DNA from: Thermocaproicibacter sp036844765
GTDB taxonomy: Bacteria; Bacillota; Clostridia; Oscillospirales; Acutalibacteraceae
Direction of reading: 5' to 3'
NCBI GenBank assembly: GCA_036844765.1
Contig: DAIUFE010000022.1
Span: forward strand, 1 to 25,348
Length of the DNA stretch: 25,348 nt
Shown piece after piece: positions 25,041-25,348 of the stretch. The translations under genes were made by a program, and so were the position numbers. Under the pieces are notes generated by a model that saw only the letters and a list, made by a program, of their open reading frames with translations, was not told where the DNA came from and did not search any database. Positions within the stretch are counted from its first letter, which is position 1. The number at the start of each line of letters is the position of its first letter.

Positions 25041-25348
25041 TTACGGTTTCCGGTCCAGGCCGTCGCGGCTCTGGAATTTGAGATAGGCGTTGATGAAGCC
25101 GTCGAGGTCGCCGTCCATCACGGCGTCGACGTTGCCGGATTCATAGCCCGTGCGGTGGTCCTTGACCAGCGTGTACGGCATGAAGACGTAGGAGCGGATC
25201 TGGGACCCCCACGCGATCTCCTTCTGCACGCCCTTGATGTCTTCGATGCGCTCGAGGTGCTCGCGCTCCTTGATCTCCATCAGCTTCGATTTCAGCATCC
25301 GCATCGCGACGTCGCGGTTCTGGTACTGGCTGCGCTCCACCTGGCAGG
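25041..25348 (-). CDS. prfB: Peptide chain release factor 2 (C-terminal end only)
   Basis: RF2 recognises UAA and UGA stop codons. Only about the last 102 residues are in the window; the frame runs off the right edge. The visible part matches the RF2 C-terminus: CQVERSQYQNRDVAMRML, then the long helix KSKLMEIKEREHLERI, IAWGSQIRSYVFMPYTLVKDHRTG (the RF2-specific end, KDHRT) and DGDLDGFINAYLK. The GGQ motif and any programmed frameshift site would lie outside the window. The stop codon is TAA, followed by a strong terminator. Confidence 0.94.
   Translation of the reverse strand, partial: CQVERSQYQNRDVAMRMLKSKLMEIKEREHLERIEDIKGVQKEIAWGSQIRSYVFMPYTLVKDHRTGYESGNVDAVMDGDLDGFINAYLKFQSRDGLDRKP

Overview
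The window looks like chromosomal DNA of a GC-rich, anaerobic, butyrate-forming member of the Clostridia, probably of the Oscillospiraceae/Ruminococcaceae type. This is inferred from gene content: a Gram-positive PolC-type replicase, the Firmicutes order pyrH-frr-uppS-cdsA-dxr-rseP-ispG-polC, a complete acetyl-CoA to butyryl-CoA operon, and several small proteins that I recall mainly from Clostridia. Starts are often TTG or GTG (pyrH, cdsA, ispG, polC, etfB, probably rseP). The sequence has two 100-N assembly gaps (10586-10685 and 16455-16554).

Region 1 (1-8992, minus strand) is a long core operon read from a strong promoter at 8964-8992. pyrH (UMP kinase) and frr (ribosome recycling) come first. 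uppS, cdsA, dxr, rseP and ispG follow: isoprenoid precursor synthesis by the MEP route, undecaprenyl carrier for the cell wall, phospholipid precursor and intramembrane proteolysis. Last is polC, cut by the window edge. Junctions are tight or overlapping, which suggests coupled translation. Upstream are nrdR (ribonucleotide reductase repressor) and a TIM-barrel sugar-phosphate isomerase-like gene, each with its own promoter.

Region 2 (10446-16929) is mixed. It holds a perfect hairpin repeat next to the first gap, a conserved four-helix hypothetical protein, an ABC-F ATPase, an HPr-like protein without the catalytic histidine, the tRNA methylthiotransferase MtaB, a membrane-anchored GHL10 glycosidase-like protein, a zinc-ribbon protein interrupted by the second gap, and a small DUF1294 membrane protein.

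Region 3 (16899-22967, minus strand) is a complete thl-crt-hbd-bcd-etfB-etfA operon, bounded by a promoter and an intrinsic terminator. It converts two acetyl-CoA to butyryl-CoA; the last step is coupled through EtfAB to electron bifurcation. The promoter carries a near-consensus Rex (NADH/NAD+ sensor) site over the -10 box and a separate perfect 16-bp palindrome over the -35 box. This is the most informative regulatory structure in the window.

Region 4 (23040-25348) has a phosphoribosyltransferase-fold protein with an atypical PRPP loop, a divergently transcribed protein with three S1 domains, and the C-terminal end of prfB (release factor 2). I found no CRISPR array, insertion sequence, prophage, tRNA or rRNA. 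The region is mostly ordinary core genome; the curiosities are the HPr-like, PRTase-like, S1 and zinc-ribbon proteins and the butyrate operon control region.
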